A stretch of 64,000 nucleotides of DNA from the NCBI RefSeq assembly GCF_050278625.1, contig NZ_JBNNTI010000017.1, forward strand, positions 13,807 to 77,806, read 5' to 3'. Both the position numbers and the translations under genes were made by a program. Source of the stretch: Viridibacillus sp050278625. GTDB lineage: Bacteria > Bacillota > Bacilli > Bacillales_A > Planococcaceae. The notes under the pieces were generated by a model. The model made no database searches, was not told the origin of the DNA, and was given only the letters and a program-made list of their open reading frames with translations. Within the stretch, counting starts at the first letter, position 1; the number at the start of each line of letters is the position of its first letter. This document shows positions 59,979 through 64,000 of this stretch, in pieces.

Positions 59979-60692
59979 ATGGTCCAAGATATAAAAACAC
60001 GTGTCGAAAACTTAAATTGGGAATCAATTCAAAATGAATTAGATGAGCAAGGATTTGCAAAGCTTCCAGCGATTTTAACAAAAGATGAATGTGAATTCTT
60101 CATAGAATTGTATTGTGAGGAAGAGTCATACAGAACGACAATCAATATGACGAGATATCGCTTTGGGAATGGGGAGTACAAATATTTTTCCTATCCATTA
60201 CCTGAAATCATCCAAAGTTTAAGAGAGTCCTTTTATCTAGAATTGACCAAAACAGCCAATCGATGGTTGGGTTATTTGAAGAAAACAGAACAGTTTCCAG
60301 ATCATCTTCAAGATTTTTTGAAGACCTGTGAAGAATATGAACAAACTAGACCGACACCTTTAATATTAAAGTATGAAACAGGCGGGTTTAATTGTTTGCA
60401 TCAAGATTTATATGGCGACATATTTTTCCCTTTTCAATTAGTATTTGTATTAAATCAACGAGATAAAGACTTTTGCGGTGGAGAATCTCTATTAGTGGAA
60501 CAAATTCCTCGTGCCCAGAGTAGGGGACATGTAATTACTTTAGAACAAGGTAGTGCGCTGATCTTTCCTACTAACCACAGACCTGTTCTGGGTAAAAAGG
60601 GATATTACAAAAATACGGTTCGTCACGGAGTAAGTACGGTTACTTCTGGAGAACGATACGGTCTTGGAATCATTTTTCACGATTCTAAATAA
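59979..60692 (+). CDS. 2OG-Fe(II) oxygenase
   Basis: A 237-residue dioxygenase of the family COG3826 kind. The iron facial triad is HQD (about residues 141-143) and the distal His of VRHGVS (about 215), with the 2-oxoglutarate Arg in GERYGLGIIFH. The neighbours (alkA upstream, adaA downstream) suggest a role in alkylation repair, similar in concept to AlkB, but sequence differs from AlkB. GGAG precedes it. Confidence 0.88.
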   Translation: MVQDIKTRVENLNWESIQNELDEQGFAKLPAILTKDECEFFIELYCEEESYRTTINMTRYRFGNGEYKYFSYPLPEIIQSLRESFYLELTKTANRWLGYLKKTEQFPDHLQDFLKTCEEYEQTRPTPLILKYETGGFNCLHQDLYGDIFFPFQLVFVLNQRDKDFCGGESLLVEQIPRAQSRGHVITLEQGSALIFPTNHRPVLGKKGYYKNTVRHGVSTVTSGERYGLGIIFHDSK

Positions 60693-60780
60693 AAATTAAA
60701 CTTCAATATCTTGCTATTCCATTCCTAGAATTGTACATTCTGAAATTATAGGGAGTATATTGTAATGAGAGGTGAGATAA

Positions 60781-61419
60781 ATGCCGGATAGTATCAATAA
60801 CGGACATAAAGAGAGCCCTGATCATAGAATTTCGAATGATGTAGAAATGATAACAGATGATAAGTGGCAAGCAATTATAAATAATGATACAGCGTACAAT
60901 AATCAATTTTTCTACGCTGTAAAGTCGACAGGGATATTCTGTAAACCATCCTGTAAATCTCGCGTTCCAAAAATAGAAAATGTATGCATTTTTCCAAACG
61001 CAGAACAAGCTCTACGCGCAAATTTTCGACCTTGTAAACGTTGCAAGCCCACTAATGAAAATCTGCCTGATAGCGAGTGGGTTGGTTTAATTACGGAATA
61101 CATTGATAAAAATTTCACAGAAAAATTAACTCTAGAATCGTTAGCAAATATTTGTCATGGAAGTCCGTATCATATGCATCGAACATTTAAAAAGATTAAA
61201 GGCATTACGCCGGTTGAGTATATACAACAAGTTAGAGTACACGCGGCTAAAAAGTATTTGATTCAGACAAATAAAGCGATTGGAGATATCGCCATATGTG
61301 TGGGTATGGCTAACGCGCCTTATTTTATTACTTTATTTAAAAAGAAAACTGGACAGACACCAGCACAATTTCGTCAAATGAGTAAAATGGAGGAAAAGTA
61401 CAATGAAAACAAAGAATAA
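60781..61419 (+). CDS. adaA: AdaA methyl-phosphotriester transferase and activator
   Basis: A 212-residue AdaA. The zinc site and methyl-acceptor Cys are C54-C58 (FCKPSC) and C85-C88 (PCKRC). The AraC-type HTH occupies the last ~100 residues (LTLESLANICHGSPYHMHRTFKK, IGDIAICVGMANAPYFITLFKKKTGQTP). Methylation of C54 by phosphotriesters turns it into an activator of the repair genes. GAGGTGAG precedes it. ogt overlaps its 3' end. Confidence 0.95.
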   Translation: MPDSINNGHKESPDHRISNDVEMITDDKWQAIINNDTAYNNQFFYAVKSTGIFCKPSCKSRVPKIENVCIFPNAEQALRANFRPCKRCKPTNENLPDSEWVGLITEYIDKNFTEKLTLESLANICHGSPYHMHRTFKKIKGITPVEYIQQVRVHAAKKYLIQTNKAIGDIAICVGMANAPYFITLFKKKTGQTPAQFRQMSKMEEKYNENKE

Positions 61420-61936
61420 ACCAACCCTTTATTGGTCTTTACTAAAGTTTAAGGATTGGAATTTTTATATTGCTTCAATTTCAAAGGGGCTTGTGTTTGT
61501 AGGTTCACAGAACAAACCATTCGAAGAATTGTTCGAATGGGCTAAGAAACACTTTCCAGGAAGTCCTCTTGTTGAAGATGATGAAAACCTTGAACCCTAT
61601 GTCGCTGAAATCGCTCAGTATCTAGAAGGAAAGCGGAAAACCTTTACTGTTCCATTTGAGTACGTAGGTACGCAATTTCAGTTAGCAGTCTGGAATGCAC
61701 TTTGTGAAATTCCTTATGGACAGACGAAATCTTATTCCGACATTGCAAATGATATAAATAAACCAGCAGCTGTTCGTGCTGTAGGAGCAGCTATTGGGGC
61801 TAATCCGGTATTAATTACTGTACCGTGCCATCGTGTAATAGGAAAGAATGGCTCATTAACTGGCTATCGGGGCGGATTAGAAATGAAGACACTGCTCCTG
61901 GATCTGGAAAAGCGAGCTTCATCTAGCAATGAGTAA
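61403..61936 (+). CDS. ogt: O6-methylguanine-DNA methyltransferase
   Basis: A 177-residue suicide methyltransferase. The catalytic Cys is C142 in VPCHRVIG. The DNA-binding block GTQFQLAVWNALCEIPYGQTKSYSDIA precedes it. It overlaps adaA by 17 bases and the radical SAM gene follows, so one operon. Confidence 0.97.
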   Translation: MKTKNKPTLYWSLLKFKDWNFYIASISKGLVFVGSQNKPFEELFEWAKKHFPGSPLVEDDENLEPYVAEIAQYLEGKRKTFTVPFEYVGTQFQLAVWNALCEIPYGQTKSYSDIANDINKPAAVRAVGAAIGANPVLITVPCHRVIGKNGSLTGYRGGLEMKTLLLDLEKRASSSNE

Positions 61937-61967
61937 TTATTGCCGTACAATGAATGGAGGTTCCGTC

Positions 61968-62786
61968 ATGAAAAGTGAATTATTCTATAAAAGTCCGAAA
62001 ACCATTTTGAATAAAGGGACTGGCTTTCTTTCTGGATATACTCATTCACTAAATCCTTATACAGGCTGTTCATTTGGGTGTTCCTATTGTTATGTACGTG
62101 AAATGCCTGTATCTCTTTTTCGAGAAGGGGAATGGGGAAATTGGATCGATGTTAAAAAAGGAGCTGCGAATTTATTAAAAAAGGAGCTCCATCGCGCCAA
62201 AGCCAAAGGGAATGTAACCATTTTTATGTCATCAAGTACAGACCCGTATCAACCAATAGAGCATAAGGAAAAAGTGACGCGATCTTTACTAGAAGTTATG
62301 GTAGAAGATCCCCCTGACTTCCTATTAGTACAGACTAGAAGCCCACTTGTGAGTCGAGATATCGATTTGCTGCAACATTTTAAAGATAAAGTTCGGGTAA
62401 GTATGACAGTAGAGACCGATAGGGAAGATATTCGCAAGCATTTTGCGCCCTATGCTCCCCCTATTCCAGCAAGGCTTAAAACACTCCAACTGCTTGCTGA
62501 ATCCGGTATTCCTGCACAGATTGCCATCGCACCCGTATTACCAAGTAGCGAGCGATTTGCAGAAATATTGCGTCCCTTGGTTAACCGAGTATGTATTGAC
62601 GATTATTTTATGGGGGACGGCAGTGGTGGTAAACGAACACACAAGATGGGCTTACAAGCTTTATATAGAAATTTGAAAATGGAAGAATGGTATCATCCAT
62701 CCGTCTATCAAATGGTTTATAAACGAATGCGGCAGTATTTTTCGGAAGATGAACTTTTCATTAGCCAGAAGGGTTTCGAACCCTAG
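61968..62786 (+). CDS. SplB-like radical SAM protein
   Basis: A 272-residue radical SAM protein related to spore photoproduct lyase. CX3CX2C is CSFGCSYC, C34, C38 and C41. SSSTDPYQPIE, RSPLVSRDIDLL and SMTVETDREDIRKHFAP are conserved blocks. Normal SplB is longer and reverses spore photoproduct; this shorter group (Rv2578c-like) is often found near ada/ogt. ATG 61968 has GGAGG; the frame is open from 61929. Confidence 0.88.
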   Translation: MKSELFYKSPKTILNKGTGFLSGYTHSLNPYTGCSFGCSYCYVREMPVSLFREGEWGNWIDVKKGAANLLKKELHRAKAKGNVTIFMSSSTDPYQPIEHKEKVTRSLLEVMVEDPPDFLLVQTRSPLVSRDIDLLQHFKDKVRVSMTVETDREDIRKHFAPYAPPIPARLKTLQLLAESGIPAQIAIAPVLPSSERFAEILRPLVNRVCIDDYFMGDGSGGKRTHKMGLQALYRNLKMEEWYHPSVYQMVYKRMRQYFSEDELFISQKGFEP

Positions 62787-62867
62787 CGCTATTAATTTTA
62801 GTTTACATAATATAAATTATGTATTTTTGTAAAAGTTTCTGCAAAATAATCACCTGTGTCATTAAAT

Positions 62868-62942
62868 TCAGAGTAAGTGATGAGTTACACAAAAAGGCTT
62901 ACCTTCACCTTTAATAAATAAAATTCTTTCCCAGTTATTCAT
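62868..62942 (-). CDS. 24-residue peptide ORF (minus strand)
   Basis: ATG at 62942 follows AAGGAG with good spacing and encodes MNNWERILFIKGEGKPFCVT and four more residues. It could be a truncated start of a longer dead gene. The 392-base gap 62787-63178 shows nothing else. Confidence 0.25.
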   Translation of the reverse strand: MNNWERILFIKGEGKPFCVTHHLL

Positions 62943-63178
62943 ATTAAGCTCCTTTATTACTTCATTCTATAAAGAAATTGAGAAACCTTTAGGAATCTAG
63001 TTTACTCACAAATAGCTAACTTTTTATAAAATAAATGATCTTCAACAAATATTAAATACTAAACAGATCTAATTTCATTAAAATAAAGGTGTTTTGGGGT
63101 TTTTGTCCAATAAAGGATATTCGGTGTTAGAAAAATGTCCATTAGTAAGTGCTTCCAATTCGAGAGCGGGGTATGTAA

Positions 63179-63928
63179 ATGACGGATAAGAAGACAAGAG
63201 ATCTTTATTTTTTTATTTCACTTATGTTTGAAAAAAAGCGTTTGATCGTGACAGGTATTTTGTTAATGATCATCGCAACTTTTATTGATTTATTATCTCC
63301 TTTAGTCATGAAGCAAATAATTGACTCAGCAATTCCTGAAAAGAATTTCAAAGCATTGTTTATTTTTATAGCAATTTTAACTATTTTACCTATTCTTTCA
63401 ACAATTTTTAGAACTGTACGAATGATACTAAATGTTAAAATCGGTGGGAATGTAACCGAAAAATTAAGAACGATGGCGTTTGAGAAAGCATTTACACTAT
63501 CATCAATAAACTTAAATCAGTTGAAAATTGGAGATATAGTAGACCGTGTAATGCGCACTTCGGGTATGATAGGTGAAGTTTATATAGCAAATGAATTACT
63601 CAACGGGATTACAAGCCTATTCATGTTTATAGGAATGACTATATTTATGATCACAATTAGTTTGAAATTAACTTTAATCGCATTTTTAGTTGTTCCGCTA
63701 GTATTTATCATAACTTATATTTTAGGGAAAATATCAGAAACTAAAACAAAGAGTTTTATGGAATATACAAATAATGAAATGACTTTTTTTACGGAACTAA
63801 TCAGTGGCATAAAAAATGTTCAAATCTTCTCCCAACAAAAAAGTGAATTGAAAAACGTAAAGAGTTTGTTGAAAAAACATAAAGAAATACATTTAAATAC
63901 GAGTATCACTAGCGTTGCATTAAAATAA
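63179..63928 (+). pseudogene. truncated ABC exporter (membrane part only)
   Basis: A 249-residue protein with the first part of a type-I ABC exporter: TM1-2 (LIVTGILLMIIATFIDLLSPLVMKQI, ALFIFIAILTILPILSTIF) and TM3-4 (SLFMFIGMTIFMITISLKLTLIAFLVVPLVFIITY). It stops at 63928 with no nucleotide-binding domain, whereas full half-transporters are ~570-600 residues. The remaining 72 bases hold no continuation, so it is truncated or a pseudogene. Confidence 0.65.
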
Positions 63929-64000
63929 CTTTAATTTTAAAAATACTCAAAATGTTCAATAATCTTGTTTTGTGCATAAAAAAAGTCCTTTATAATGGAT

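Overview
The window is low-GC Firmicute DNA. The prophage genes follow the PBSX/skin pattern, and the flanking chromosomal genes (hut genes, an ECF sigma factor, an adaptive-response repair cluster) together with GC-rich hairpin repeats fit a Bacillales bacterium of the Lysinibacillus/Solibacillus type. The genus is inferred from protein style and was not tested.

From before base 1 to about 42.9 kb there is a prophage with a contractile tail. Its left end (integrase, repressor) lies outside the window. 0-9.8 kb: early region with a YqaJ exonuclease/RecT annealing pair, DnaD-like and DnaC-like replication proteins, SSB, dimeric dUTPase, RusA resolvase and many small ORFs joined by ATGA overlaps. 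9.8-11.9 kb: a three-gene cargo cassette (STAS-HATPase, STAS-like, PIN) bounded by two copies of one terminator hairpin. 11.9-14.8 kb: an Xpf/ArpU-type late regulator, then a second accessory island with an Abi-alpha protein on the minus strand, a tiny membrane protein and a deoxyribosyltransferase/TIR-like protein. 14.8-40.2 kb: packaging, head, tail and lysis genes in the usual order. Departures from that order are a MuF head protein with a long C-terminal extension and a possible immunity gene, a -1 frameshift site in the tail-assembly chaperone, an inserted membrane-protein gene that appears to start at ATT, and a GIY-YIG homing endonuclease. 40.3-42.7 kb: lysogenic cargo, comprising a secreted protein, a lipoprotein and a LexA-box-controlled WYL-like/YolD pair. 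The right end abuts the 3' third of a MutS-family ATPase gene, which suggests the prophage split that gene.

From 43 kb on, the DNA is chromosomal. It holds an alpha/beta hydrolase, tandem 227-bp hairpin repeats, a YesN/AraC-type regulator whose receiver lacks the phospho-acceptor Asp, an orphan two-gene phage tail-fibre module, and a YjiH-family transporter followed by hutU and hutI. The orphan tail-fibre module lies between two copies of the regulator/transporter promoter region. Further on are an ECF sigma factor with a fused membrane/zinc-finger partner, a butanediol-dehydrogenase-like enzyme, a graveyard of hemB and IS3 fragments, an alkylation-repair cluster (alkA, 2OG-Fe(II) oxygenase, adaA, ogt, SplB-like radical SAM) and a truncated ABC exporter.

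The most interesting part is the set of cargo cassettes placed between duplicated hairpins. The STAS-HATPase/STAS-like/PIN cassette looks like a partner-switching module coupled to a nuclease. No tRNA, rRNA or CRISPR array was seen.
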